Source: Limnoglobus sp043780595 (GTDB taxonomy: Bacteria > Planctomycetota > Planctomycetia > Gemmatales > Gemmataceae). Taken from it: 64,000 nt of DNA. Each line of letters starts with the position of its first letter. Positions within the stretch are counted from its first letter, which is position 1. The stretch lies in NCBI GenBank assembly GCA_043780595.1, contig JAYWCL010000106.1, forward strand, positions 1 through 64,000, given 5' to 3'. The notes beneath the pieces were generated by a model. The model had not been told where the DNA came from, searched no databases, and saw only the letters and a program-made list of their open reading frames with translations. Of this stretch, positions 7,567 through 16,779 are shown piece by piece. The position numbers and the translations under genes are program-made.

Positions 7567-9705
7567 TTAAAACTGGAACACGACCTTCTCGTAGAACCAT
7601 TCCCAGACGCCGTGGAACAGCGAGTAGCCGAGCGCGCGATCCCCGCACTTGATGCGGATATGCGCTTCCTGACCGGACGCGAACAGCGCCCGCGGAATCT
7701 TCTTGTCCTCGGGGAAATCCGCGAGGTTGATCTTGATGAACCCGAGTACGATCGGCTCGGATTCGTTGTGGTCGTCGCGGTTCGGTACCGCCTCGCGGGC
7801 GATCTGATCTTCGTACAGCCGCCCGTAGTATTTCTTGTCCGATTCGCTCGTCAGCAGCAAGTCCACATCGAGGAACTTCCGCTTCTTGTCCTCCAACTTG
7901 TGCAGTTTCTCGTCGGCGAACGCATTCAGGATATGCCCGATGTTCCGCTGCGGAATCTTCACCGTCACGTGCCAATCGCCTTCCCAGTAACCCAGGCGTT
8001 GGATCGGCTCGCTCGGCTTCACGGTGCGGTTCAGAAGCTGTTCGCGATTGTCCGCGCTCATGATCGTGTACTTCGCGCCCGGCGGCACCTTGCTCGGGTC
8101 GAGCTTCGGGGCCAACGCGCGGAACATACCCGGTCGCGCCGTGTCCAAGTTGTACAACTCGACGAGTTGCTTCAGGTGCCGCGAACTCGATTCGATCGAT
8201 GCGGCATCGGAGGCCATGTCGCGCGCGATGTTCGCCAGTTCCGATGGCGAGAACTTCGACCCCTCGAACGAACGCGCGAGTTCGACTTTCGCTTTACGGT
8301 TATCGATATCGGAGACGAGATCTCGATGGCGCTTGCCGAGTTCTTCGCTATAAAGTGTGGCAACTTCCGCACCCGGATCGACGCGGTCGCCCGGCTTGTA
8401 AAGCAGCGCGCGAATTTGACCCGCATCTAACGGATAGACGAGGCTGATCTCGACCGGCTCGATCTGTCCCTTCGCGTCCATCTTCAGCGGCGCGGGGATA
8501 AACACCATCGCCACGGTGAGGATCGCGAGTGCCGCGATGATCGCCGAGCCGATCAACCGACTGCGCCCCCCGATGCCGTCTTGAACTTTCTTGATCGGCC
8601 ACCAGAGCATTTTCAGCGGAATCGACTTCATCTCGGCGGCATTAAATAACGCGGGTGCCGCGTGCTTGCCGACGATTTCGAGCTTGCTAATCAGCGGCTC
8701 GACGTTCTCCGGTGGGTTGAAGCTTTCGAGCAGCAGCACCGAACGTGCGGGCCGCTTCTCGTCCTTCTCGCGCTCGTCGCGGATCGGCATCACCACCAGT
8801 AACTTCGGCTGGCTTTCGGCGAGGTAATCGTCGAGTGCCGCAATCACCGATGGCGGCAGGCTCTCGTCCTTCTCGCCCTTGAATACGAGTTTGTCGCCCC
8901 AAGCGAGCACGCTGTCGAATAGCTGACGCATCCGGCGAACGTGCGTGGCGGCTTTCTCGACGACATCCGCGCCCGACACGGACTCGACGGTCACGTGTTT
9001 GCCGTGCCGCACGCCGACGCACAGGCGATCGCACTCGATGAGCTTACGGCCTTCGTTGGCCACGTGATACGCGCACTCGGTCGTGTTCAGTGTGCCGTGA
9101 ATCAGCCGTGCAAAACCTTCGACTTGAGCGAACACTTTATCGAGCCCGGCGGCTTGTCGCGTGTTCGAGAACGTGTGGTACTGACTGGCGTAACCCGCCA
9201 TCTGCACCGTGTAGTTCAGGAACGTCGGGTACATCCGCGGGTCGTGCGTCGATTCTTGGAAGATCTCGAGCAGCCCGAGTGGCGACTTGTCTTGTTGCAC
9301 GATCGGTGCGAACAGCGTGAAGAATTCGGTGAGGTTTCGCGCGGGCACCGGTCCCGGTTCGGCGAGGCCGGAGATCTGCCCTTGCGGTTCGATCATCACC
9401 GGTCGCGGCGGTTGCGCCTGGAAAATCTGCCGCAGCACCTCGTTGTGGCACTGCCGCCCACCGCGCTTCGTATCGAGGCCGACTTTATCCAAATTGAGTT
9501 GGCAAGCCACTTGTAGGAAGCCTTGTGGCGTACGCAGCCAAACCGCCCCCGCCGGTGCATTGATCGCGGTGAGGGCGCTATTCAGAAAGCGTTCGTAGAA
9601 GTCCGTCGGTGCGAGCGTCGAGCCGGCCAACTTGGACGCTTCCGAGAACGCCTCGTCGATTTGTTGGCTGAACCGGTTTTTATCGCTCGGCGGGTTGGTG
9701 CTCAC
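7567..9705 (-). CDS. GAF-domain membrane-fusion-type (HlyD-like) protein
   Basis: A 712-residue protein with a cytoplasmic N-terminal half carrying two GAF-like regions (about 30-180 and 200-355), one membrane helix (about 384-404, LIGSAIIAALAILTVAMVFI) and a periplasmic HlyD-like half (LVYPLDAGQIRALLYKPGDR). The topology suggests that an intracellular signal could be coupled to a periplasmic adaptor, which is unusual for this family. The GTG start at 9705 has GAGAG 5 bp upstream; an upstream ATG at 9762 gives a Pro-rich extension and seems less likely. It is the first gene of the trio, with 147 bp between its stop and the start of the next gene. No ABC transporter or outer-membrane channel is adjacent. 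Confidence 0.8.
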   Translation of the reverse strand: MSTNPPSDKNRFSQQIDEAFSEASKLAGSTLAPTDFYERFLNSALTAINAPAGAVWLRTPQGFLQVACQLNLDKVGLDTKRGGRQCHNEVLRQIFQAQPPRPVMIEPQGQISGLAEPGPVPARNLTEFFTLFAPIVQQDKSPLGLLEIFQESTHDPRMYPTFLNYTVQMAGYASQYHTFSNTRQAAGLDKVFAQVEGFARLIHGTLNTTECAYHVANEGRKLIECDRLCVGVRHGKHVTVESVSGADVVEKAATHVRRMRQLFDSVLAWGDKLVFKGEKDESLPPSVIAALDDYLAESQPKLLVVMPIRDEREKDEKRPARSVLLLESFNPPENVEPLISKLEIVGKHAAPALFNAAEMKSIPLKMLWWPIKKVQDGIGGRSRLIGSAIIAALAILTVAMVFIPAPLKMDAKGQIEPVEISLVYPLDAGQIRALLYKPGDRVDPGAEVATLYSEELGKRHRDLVSDIDNRKAKVELARSFEGSKFSPSELANIARDMASDAASIESSSRHLKQLVELYNLDTARPGMFRALAPKLDPSKVPPGAKYTIMSADNREQLLNRTVKPSEPIQRLGYWEGDWHVTVKIPQRNIGHILNAFADEKLHKLEDKKRKFLDVDLLLTSESDKKYYGRLYEDQIAREAVPNRDDHNESEPIVLGFIKINLADFPEDKKIPRALFASGQEAHIRIKCGDRALGYSLFHGVWEWFYEKVVFQF

Positions 9706-9993
9706 GGCAACTCTCGGGTGAATCGGTAAAGACGGCCCAAACGGCAAGGGCCGAATTATCATACCCTTACGGCGACGCGGTTACAAGCACACTCGCTAAG
9801 CCATCTATATGATGACGCCCTCGCCTCTCATCGCTATAGTCGAACTCGACATTTTTCTGCGGACTGCGTGCGACGTGCCAGCGCCGACCGCACGCTCGTT
9901 TTATCTTAACTCTATGGTACGCAGCGCCGGTTCGGATCGCTAACCATTCCGACGGGTATCGAAACCCAACGGATTGAACGAATCGCGAAACCG

Positions 9994-10356
9994 TCACTCG
10001 ACCGGGTGCTGATTTTCCCACGTCAAGATGTGGTGCATCAGGTCCGGCGGGTCGATGGCATCGTTCGGCAGTGGCCATGCGAACCGTTCGGCGGCGGCCA
10101 ACTGCGACGCGCCGCCCCGTTCTTTGTGGCCCGGATCGCACCAGAGTTTGACGAACCGCCCGATTGCCTTGCCGCGCCGACTGAGCCGACGGATGAGCTT
10201 GCGGGCATCGTCTTCGTCCTGTGCCGCTTCCGTTAGAAGCCCCGCCCAGTCGGTCACCCAATCGACGAGCATTCGGGCTTCTTCGTCGCCCAAGTCCCGT
10301 GTCAGCGACTCATCGCGCGCTATTTCGCGGATGAGCGGATCGCAATCGACAGTCAT
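9994..10356 (-). CDS. Hypothetical protein, 120 aa
   Basis: An unrecognised soluble protein rich in charged residues (DLGDEEARMLVDWVTDWAG, then DEDDARKLIRRLSRRGKAI) and probably mostly helical. The ATG at 10356 has GGGGGAAACGG just upstream and is preferred over the frame's far start at 10485, which would add a low-complexity leader. It stands alone; 9706-9993 upstream of the GAF/HlyD gene shows nothing I can name. Confidence 0.6.
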   Translation of the reverse strand: MTVDCDPLIREIARDESLTRDLGDEEARMLVDWVTDWAGLLTEAAQDEDDARKLIRRLSRRGKAIGRFVKLWCDPGHKERGGASQLAAAERFAWPLPNDAIDPPDLMHHILTWENQHPVE

Positions 10357-10601
10357 TCCGTTTCCCCCAACGCCTTCAACCGAACGACTCAGGGTCGGCG
10401 GGCGGCCCATCCCCCAACAGGCCGCCGCACCGGTCCCCATCCCCAAGTCCACTCGGTCCCACTCGCGTTTATGAAGGGGCCACATAACAACTACCCGCGC
10501 CTATCGCAAGCGCGAATCGAACGGAATTCGAGACGGACTTCCAATCCCGTCGTTTTGAATTGAGAGTTGTTAGTGAGGCGCGCACGGTCGCTTCGATCGG
10601 A

Positions 10602-11012
10602 TCACGTTCCCGCGGCGGTTTTCAAAATGCCGGCGCTCGATTGCACGATGCGTTTGTGGCGTTTCTTCGGCTCGTCGGTTTCGACTTGCTTCTTCGCGAG
10701 GTCTTCGAGGTTGGCCGTGCAACTCGGGCAGCCGATGGTTTTGAGGTGAAATTCGATGTAGTCGGATTGATCGGGGTCGATGGCCTGTAAGAGGAACCCG
10801 CCGAGTTGCTCGCGCGTGGGGCACGACAATCGTTCGCGTCGCCAGATCGCGCCGATCGAATGCTCGCCGCGATCTTCCTGCTGGCGGACTTGGTTGAACA
10901 GCGCCTGCACGGCGGGTTGGTCGCGCAGCGCCTTTTCCACTCTCGCTTGCTGGTCGTCCGGCAAGGCTTCGTGAATGTAGTCGCGGAGCATTTCGCGAGT
11001 GATCGGCGGCAT
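10602..11012 (-). CDS. Small protein resembling an anti-sigma-type module
   Basis: A 136-residue soluble protein. It opens with MPPITREMLRDYIHEALPDD, a helix pattern seen in anti-sigma-factor-like proteins, followed by a second module ending FHLKTIGCPSCTANLEDL with an HxxxxxCxxC arrangement that could bind zinc. The tail is basic (KKRHKRIVQ). There is no membrane segment. The start at 11012 is chosen because the helical module begins there; an upstream frame to 11072 is possible. The function assignment rests on pattern only, and no sigma factor is adjacent. Confidence 0.5.
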   Translation of the reverse strand: MPPITREMLRDYIHEALPDDQQARVEKALRDQPAVQALFNQVRQQEDRGEHSIGAIWRRERLSCPTREQLGGFLLQAIDPDQSDYIEFHLKTIGCPSCTANLEDLAKKQVETDEPKKRHKRIVQSSAGILKTAAGT

Positions 11013-11113
11013 GACGGCATCCGGTATGAGTGGTTCCTCTGAGTATACCGGATGCGCAAACGACGGGGCCACCCGCGCGCGATTTTCGCGGGTGCCTCGT
11101 TGGTCGGTCGAAC

Positions 11114-11602
11114 TTACGCCAGCGTTCTTGCCGCGCCGTTCCCGCTCATTTTCATCGGTCGCGACATTTCCTCGGAGGTGCCGAGTTCGGCCAAGATCGT
11201 GGCCGCTTTGTTACCGTCGATCGGCGTGTCGAAGGTGATGTACCCGACGAATCGCCCGTTCAGCACCGACATGACGAGGCCATGCAGGTTCAGCCCGGCC
11301 AACTCCCATGCCTGCGTCAACTTCCCGCTGAGGCCTGCGGTATCGTCGCCTTCGACCCGCATCACGACCGGCTCTTGCACCTCGCGTAGACCCGCATCTT
11401 TCGCGGCCTTCAGTTCGTTCGTGCTCGATAGCGGCGCGACGTACAACTCACCGATCCCCGCCTTCGTTGCCGACCGCTGGCTGTACACGTACTCCAGGTG
11501 CGCCCCCGCCTCGGCGAGGGTTTTCAGCTTCGCGGCAATGCCGCCCGGCTTGTCTTCGACTTCCGCATAGTAGACGTGAACGCGCTGCATCTTGAAGCTC
11601 AT
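11114..11602 (-). CDS. Tandem ACT-domain protein
   Basis: A 162-residue protein with two ACT-like units: residues about 6-75 (VHVYYAEVEDKPGGIAAKLK, then LAEAGAHLEYVYSQR) and about 82-145 (VVMRVEGDDTAGLSGKLTQA, then AGLNLHGLVMSVLNGRFVGY). ACT domains bind amino acids or similar ligands and regulate metabolism, but there is no fused enzyme here, so it is probably a stand-alone sensor. The ATG at 11602 is preceded by AGGAG about 8 bp upstream. The longer frame to 11689 is not supported. Confidence 0.7.
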   Translation of the reverse strand: MSFKMQRVHVYYAEVEDKPGGIAAKLKTLAEAGAHLEYVYSQRSATKAGIGELYVAPLSSTNELKAAKDAGLREVQEPVVMRVEGDDTAGLSGKLTQAWELAGLNLHGLVMSVLNGRFVGYITFDTPIDGNKAATILAELGTSEEMSRPMKMSGNGAARTLA

Positions 11603-11819
11603 CGGAGGAATCTCCTGCGAGTGAAATTGAGAACTGGATGGTTGCGAACACGATCGCATCTTAACGCCATCTACTCGGAATGCAACCACTTAATCGAACA
11701 TCGAACGATCGAATCTCCACCAATGCGCAATTGATCGTGCCTCGCCTTGACACCTTATGGGGGTTCTGGGTATCGCTGCGGCCACACGGTGAATGACTTC
11801 CCTTGCAGGATGGTGTCTC

Positions 11820-13163
11820 ATGCGTTTATCACGCCGCCAGATGATCGGTTCGACGCTCGCACTCGTCGCTTCGGGGTTGCCCGTTCTGGCACAGTCGGAG
11901 TCGGTGCGCCTCGCCGAAGACACGAAACCGGGCGAGTTCCAGCGTTTCGACATTTCGCTCGCCGTTTCCGGTGCGATGAAAGTCGATCGCGAGGGGAAGA
12001 TCGAACGATTACCGCTCGAAACGCGCGCGAAGCATCAGTTCGTCGAGCGGAACGAAATCGCCACGGGAACCGGCACCGGCAAAGTCGTGCGATACTACAC
12101 CGAAGCGACGTCGGATAGTTTTGTCGGCGGCGAAAAATCGAAGCGCGCACTCGGTGCGGACCGCCGCTTAATCGTCGCGCAGCGCGGTAACGATGGCACC
12201 GTGCAACTCAACCCCGATGGCCCGCTGACCCGCGATGAACTCGACTTGGTGGCCGAGCATTTCGATACCTTCTGCCTGCCGTTGTTGCTTCCAAACAAGG
12301 ACGTCAAGCCCGGCGAGACGTGGCCGATTAGCCCCGAGGCCGCCCAGACGGCGTGCCTGTTTGCGGGGTTGATTAAGAACGAACTCGTCGGCAAACTGAT
12401 CGAAGTGAAGGACGGCAAAGCGATCTTCGCGATCGACGGCAAAGCCGAAGGCATCGAACACGGCGCGAGCGTGAAAGTCGCGATCGCGGCTCGCGGAACC
12501 TTCGACATCGTTGCCAAAAAGGTCGTTGCCTTGACGTGGGAACAATCCGACGACCGCGACCGTGGGCCGATCGGACCGGCGATTGAAGCGAAGGCGACGA
12601 TCGTGCTGACCCGCACGCCCGTAACCGAGGAGCCGAAGGAACTGACGGCGGCCGTTCGCGAGAAACTCCCCGCCGAAGGGAAGATTCCCGAACTGTTGAT
12701 GCAGCTTCGCCACACCGACCCCGCCGCGAAATTCGAGATGGTCTACCCGCGCGATTGGCACATCGTCGTGCAAAACCATACGCACCTCGTCATGCGTTTG
12801 ATGGTCAAAGGCGAACTGATCGCACAAGCGACGATTGCCGAGTGGAAGCCAACCGACCTCAAGGGCGACCGCAAAGCGACGCTGAACGAGTTCGTCGATG
12901 CGACTGCGAAACAAGCCAATTGGGAGCCGAAGAAGGTACTCGAGAACGGCCCCGTCCCCGCGGGCATCGGTCGCCAACTCTATCGTTTGTCGGCGGCGGG
13001 TTTGCAAGACGGCATGGCCGTCGTGCAGTCGTTCCACCTGCTTTCCGGACCCGATGGCCAGCAGATCGCCGTTACCTGCCTGACGAAACAAGAGACCGCC
13101 AGCAAGGTCGGCACCCGCGATGTCGCACTCGTCAATGCGATCGATTTCCCCGCGAAGAAGTGA
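11820..13163 (+). CDS. Secreted protein of unknown function with twin-arginine-like signal
   Basis: A 447-residue protein starting MRLSRRQMIGSTLALVASGL, a Tat-like signal with the SRRQMIG core and cleavage after PVLA. The mature part is beta-rich and has repeated Lys/Glu-rich strands. It contains a central unit (residues about 80-270) followed by a C-terminal unit of about 150 residues starting near HTDPAAKFEMVYPRDWHIVV. The AGGATGG just before the ATG at 11820 supports the start. It has no catalytic motif I recognise. It is probably a periplasmic or surface protein. Confidence 0.65.
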   Translation: MRLSRRQMIGSTLALVASGLPVLAQSESVRLAEDTKPGEFQRFDISLAVSGAMKVDREGKIERLPLETRAKHQFVERNEIATGTGTGKVVRYYTEATSDSFVGGEKSKRALGADRRLIVAQRGNDGTVQLNPDGPLTRDELDLVAEHFDTFCLPLLLPNKDVKPGETWPISPEAAQTACLFAGLIKNELVGKLIEVKDGKAIFAIDGKAEGIEHGASVKVAIAARGTFDIVAKKVVALTWEQSDDRDRGPIGPAIEAKATIVLTRTPVTEEPKELTAAVREKLPAEGKIPELLMQLRHTDPAAKFEMVYPRDWHIVVQNHTHLVMRLMVKGELIAQATIAEWKPTDLKGDRKATLNEFVDATAKQANWEPKKVLENGPVPAGIGRQLYRLSAAGLQDGMAVVQSFHLLSGPDGQQIAVTCLTKQETASKVGTRDVALVNAIDFPAKK

Positions 13164-13333
13164 ACCGACGGCGAACGCGCTAGCCGATGGCTCGCGCGAC
13201 TTCGTCAGTTCGCGACTTCTCTCCTCCCCATCCACGGTTCGGTTTGTTATCGTGATAGAGTGCGCTGGTTTGGTAGGGAAATCGACGACTGTCGATAGGA
13301 ACCGCCGAACCGACGGGAGTAGATGAGGACGGC

Positions 13334-13924
13334 ATGCGGATCGGAATCATCAGCGATACCCACGACCGGCTGGAAATAGTCGCCGATGCGGTACGCCTGT
13401 TGGCCGAGAATCAGGTCGAACTCATCTTACATTGCGGCGACATCGAAACGCCCGAGACGGTCGCACTCTTTCGCCCGATTCCCACGCACTTCGTATTCGG
13501 CAACTGGGACAAAGAGAAAGTGAAACTCGCCGCCGCGATCCGCGATGTCGGCGGCCACCACCACGAATCGTTCGGCGCGATGGAACTCGTCGGCAAGCGC
13601 ATCGCCTGGGTTCACAGCCACGACCGCCATCAGTTCTACGAACTCGAACACTGCAATTATTTCGACTACGTCTTCTACGGTCACACGCACATCCGCGAGC
13701 AACATCGCACGGGCAAAACGCTCGTCGCCAACCCCGGCGCGCTCTTTCGTGCCAACCCGAAAACCTGCATCGTTCTCGATGTCGCGACCGGTGAAGTGAA
13801 ACCGATCATCGTGCCGACGATCGGTAAGCCCGGCGACTCGATGCAATCGGCCCCAGGGTTAGTCAATCGCTCCTCGCCGAGCCTGCCACCATTACCGCCA
13901 GAACCCGGCACGAAGGAAGTTTGA
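13334..13924 (+). CDS. YfcE/MJ0936-family metallophosphodiesterase
   Basis: A 196-residue calcineurin-like phosphoesterase. The metal-binding motifs are in order: DTH (MRIGIISDTHDRL, 8-10), GD (HCGDIE), GNWD (FGNWDKEK), H (HSHDRHQF) and GHTH (YGHTHIREQ), ending with the family's NPGAL motif. Relatives hydrolyse phosphodiester model substrates; the natural substrate is unknown. A paralogue lies at 51877-52365. The protein carries a 30-residue Pro/Ser-rich tail that the paralogue lacks. Confidence 0.85.
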   Translation: MRIGIISDTHDRLEIVADAVRLLAENQVELILHCGDIETPETVALFRPIPTHFVFGNWDKEKVKLAAAIRDVGGHHHESFGAMELVGKRIAWVHSHDRHQFYELEHCNYFDYVFYGHTHIREQHRTGKTLVANPGALFRANPKTCIVLDVATGEVKPIIVPTIGKPGDSMQSAPGLVNRSSPSLPPLPPEPGTKEV

Positions 13925-13949
13925 GGGATTGCCTGCGCTGCGACGGACT

Positions 13950-15980
13950 TCACGACTCCGCAGCGCTACCGACGTGATCGGCGATCAGCGCGTCGTCGCG
14001 GGTGATGCCCTTCTTTTTGAGCTTGGTGTGCAGCGTGTCGCGCGACATTCCGAGAATTTGTGCGGAGCGGCTGACGTTGCCGCCGGTTTGTTTCATTGCC
14101 TTGCGGATCGCCCACGTTTCGAGCGTGTCGATGTCCAAACCCGGTGGCAAATCGAGCAGCGAACTGATCGGCTCGGAGACGGCACCGAGTGGCAGGTCGG
14201 CAGCGTCGATCGTTTCCGAATCGGTCATGACGGCCGCACTTTCGAGCACCGCACGCAGTTGTCGCACGTTCCCCGGCCACGTATAGGCTTGCAGTTTCCG
14301 AGCCGCCGCCGACGTCAGTTTGAACGAACGCCGACACTGCACCGAAAGCCGTTCGAGGAAGAACCCGGCCAGTTCGGGGATGTCCTCCGCATGTTCGCGC
14401 AGAGACGGCACTCGTAGGGAAATCACCTTCAAGCGGAACAATAAATCTTGGCGAAATTTGTTCGATCGCACTTCGCGTTCGAGGTCGCGGTGCGTGGCCG
14501 CAATCACGCGCACATCGACTTTGACATCTTTCGTCCCACCGACGGGACGGAACGGTTTGCCTTCGATCACGCGCAACAGTTTCGCCTGACACTCGAGCGT
14601 CAGTTCGCCGACTTCATCGAGAAACAGCGTGCCTTCGTCGGCTTGCTCGAAGAGACCCGGATGATCGCGATCCGCCCCGCTAAACGCCCCTTTGCGGTAG
14701 CCGAACAGTTCCGCTTCGAGCAATGTCGGCGTGATGGCGGCACAGTTGACGACGACGAGCGGCCCACCCGCACGGTTGCTCTGCGTGTGCAGTGCCTGCG
14801 CAACGAGTTCCTTGCCCGAACCGCTATCGCCGTGGATGAGCACCGTGAACGGCAGCGGAGCCGCCTTCGCGATCTGCTGGCGGAGCGACATGATCGCGGT
14901 GCTATCGCCGATGAGTTCGTCGGCCGTCGGCACGCTTGCCCGCAGGCGGTTGTTTTCGGCTTCGAGTTTGCGGCGGTTGCGGTGCAGTTCCAGACCGCGA
15001 CTGAGGTAGCCACCGATGGCTTCGATGAATCGCACATCGCGTTCGGAGAATCCAGTACCGGTGCGATACACGTGGAGTGCCGCGTAGATTTCGCCGTTCG
15101 CCGACAGCGGCAAGCAGAGTGCATCCTGGTAGGCGAACAGGCTTTCAGTACCCGGTTGGGCTTGATGCTTTGCGGTGTCTTGCGAGTGCCAGATCGTTTT
15201 CTTTTCCGTGCGGACTCGCTCGGTCAATCGTCGGCTCAGGGGAACATCGACGGTAGACTGATCGGGGAAGACGAACTTCGGCGAAGGGTCGGATGGGTCG
15301 AGGCTGAGGTAGCCCGCGACTTTTGCGGCCGTTTGCGTGAGTACCGACCGTAGTGCCAGGCGGATCATCGCGTGCGGGTCGGTCAGTTCGACGGCGGCCG
15401 TCATGAACCGACAGAGCGCGGTCAGTTCGTCGACTTTCAGTTGCGACGCGGCCGATTCGAGGAGCGAATCGCTGAGTAAGTGACCCTTCTTGCCCGAGCG
15501 AATTCCTTCGGGCGTTCGCCGGTCCACCGCGTGCGCGATGGCCGCCGTCGCTTGGCGTTCGGGCGAATTAAACGAGGCCTGTTCGGGGTTGGCCGTTTCG
15601 AGGTTCGTATCGACCATCTCGCGATAAGTGGGCGGACGCGCCGCAGTTTCGGTCAACGAACGCGACGAAGACCCTGGCTCCTTCACATCCGAAAACGAAA
15701 ACTGAAAGACCGTCGTGCCGATTTGTAGCGTCGCGCCGTGGGCCAATTCCGAGGCACCGTTGACCTTCAGGCCGTTCACGCGGGTGCCGTTCAGGCCGAA
15801 GTCGCGGACGACCCAACGGCCTTCTTCAAAATAGACTTTGGCATGGAGTCGCGATGCGAGATCTTCCTGAAGCACGACGGTACTATCGCGGCTTCGCCCG
15901 AGCGTCGCAGGCTGGCCCGGAACCAGTTCCACGCACTGGGGGGCACAGTCGCCGATTTCCAGGGTGAGTCGTGCGCGCAT
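13950..15980 (-). CDS. Sigma54-dependent activator with FHA and GAF sensor domains
   Basis: A 676-residue bacterial enhancer-binding protein. The N-terminal FHA domain (about 1-95, with TLGRSRDSTVV, SRLHAKV and GLNGTRVNG) is expected to bind a phosphothreonine protein. A GAF domain follows (about 190-335). The AAA+ domain (about 350-590) has Walker A HGDSGSGKE and Walker B DEGTLFLDEVGE. The sigma54-contact loop reads GAFSGA where GAFTGA is usual. A Fis-type helix-turn-helix ends it (KQTGGNVSRSAQILGMSRDT). There is no receiver domain, so control probably runs through FHA/GAF rather than a histidine kinase. The ATG at 15980 follows GAAGAGAC and places the FHA strand at the N-terminus. Confidence 0.9.
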   Translation of the reverse strand: MRARLTLEIGDCAPQCVELVPGQPATLGRSRDSTVVLQEDLASRLHAKVYFEEGRWVVRDFGLNGTRVNGLKVNGASELAHGATLQIGTTVFQFSFSDVKEPGSSSRSLTETAARPPTYREMVDTNLETANPEQASFNSPERQATAAIAHAVDRRTPEGIRSGKKGHLLSDSLLESAASQLKVDELTALCRFMTAAVELTDPHAMIRLALRSVLTQTAAKVAGYLSLDPSDPSPKFVFPDQSTVDVPLSRRLTERVRTEKKTIWHSQDTAKHQAQPGTESLFAYQDALCLPLSANGEIYAALHVYRTGTGFSERDVRFIEAIGGYLSRGLELHRNRRKLEAENNRLRASVPTADELIGDSTAIMSLRQQIAKAAPLPFTVLIHGDSGSGKELVAQALHTQSNRAGGPLVVVNCAAITPTLLEAELFGYRKGAFSGADRDHPGLFEQADEGTLFLDEVGELTLECQAKLLRVIEGKPFRPVGGTKDVKVDVRVIAATHRDLEREVRSNKFRQDLLFRLKVISLRVPSLREHAEDIPELAGFFLERLSVQCRRSFKLTSAAARKLQAYTWPGNVRQLRAVLESAAVMTDSETIDAADLPLGAVSEPISSLLDLPPGLDIDTLETWAIRKAMKQTGGNVSRSAQILGMSRDTLHTKLKKKGITRDDALIADHVGSAAES

Positions 15981-16167
15981 GCGTGTCTCTTCGGTAACCA
16001 CCCGTCGCCTCTTCCGATTTCCACGCGACATCGGCTTAGAAATCTATCGCCGTTTGCTATAGCATAGCATGAAGATCGCAAGCGAGTCGGGATGCGTACC
16101 AACTCCGTTCTCACCCGGAAATTTCGCCGCAACCGCAGCCGTTTCCACACTGAAGATGAGCCACACC

Positions 16168-16734
16168 ATGCAAATGATCATCGAAGGAAAAGCCTACGTT
16201 TTAGGCGATAACGTCGACACCGATCAGATCATCCCCGCCGAGTATCTGACGTACAACCCGTCGATTGCGGCCGAATACAAAATGTTCGGTAAATTCGCAC
16301 TTTGTGGAGTACCACCCGGCGCGGCCGGGCTGCCGAAAGGGCACGTGCCGTTCCACGGCCCCGCCGACGAATTCGTCTCGCCGTACAAAATTATTGTCGG
16401 CGGCAGAAACTTCGGTTGCGGTTCCAGCCGCGAACACGCACCGATCGCCTTGGCTGCTGCCGGGATTCAGTGCGTGATCGCCGAGTTTTACGCGCGAATC
16501 TTCTACCGAAACAGCGTCAACGGCGCATACCTCGTCCCGATCGAGTGCCCGACGCGATTGATCGACACGATCTGCACCGGCGACGAATTGCGCGTCGATT
16601 TGGCCAAAAGCGAACTGAAGAACCTCACCACCGGCGACACGTGGACGATTAGCTCGCTGGGCGAAGTCGCACCGATCATCGAAGCGGGCGGGATCTTCAA
16701 CTACGCGAAAAGCGTCGGCATGTTGAAGTCGTAA
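16168..16734 (+). CDS. leuD: 3-isopropylmalate dehydratase small subunit
   Basis: The small (swivelling) subunit of isopropylmalate isomerase, which with LeuC converts 2- to 3-isopropylmalate in leucine synthesis. The 188 residues show the family's DNVDTDQIIPAEYLTYN near the N-terminus and the substrate-loop motif GRNFGCGSSREHAPIAL, followed by IAEFYARIFYRNSVNGAYL. Length and order are normal. leuC is not in the window. The start is uncertain among ATGs at 16156, 16168 and 16174. It diverges from the FHA activator and converges with the small lipoprotein. Confidence 0.85.
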   Translation: MQMIIEGKAYVLGDNVDTDQIIPAEYLTYNPSIAAEYKMFGKFALCGVPPGAAGLPKGHVPFHGPADEFVSPYKIIVGGRNFGCGSSREHAPIALAAAGIQCVIAEFYARIFYRNSVNGAYLVPIECPTRLIDTICTGDELRVDLAKSELKNLTTGDTWTISSLGEVAPIIEAGGIFNYAKSVGMLKS

Positions 16735-16779
16735 GCGCGACGCAGTGAACCCAAAGGCGGGTTCGCTTCCGGTCGTCGC

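Noticed and set aside
2855..9705. A classical type I secretion system
   Set aside because: Adaptor-like proteins are present, but no ABC ATPase or TolC-like channel is adjacent.
16735..16779. A terminator between leuD and the small lipoprotein gene
   Set aside because: Only a six-base stem (GAACCC/GGGTTC) without a T run is present, too weak to call.
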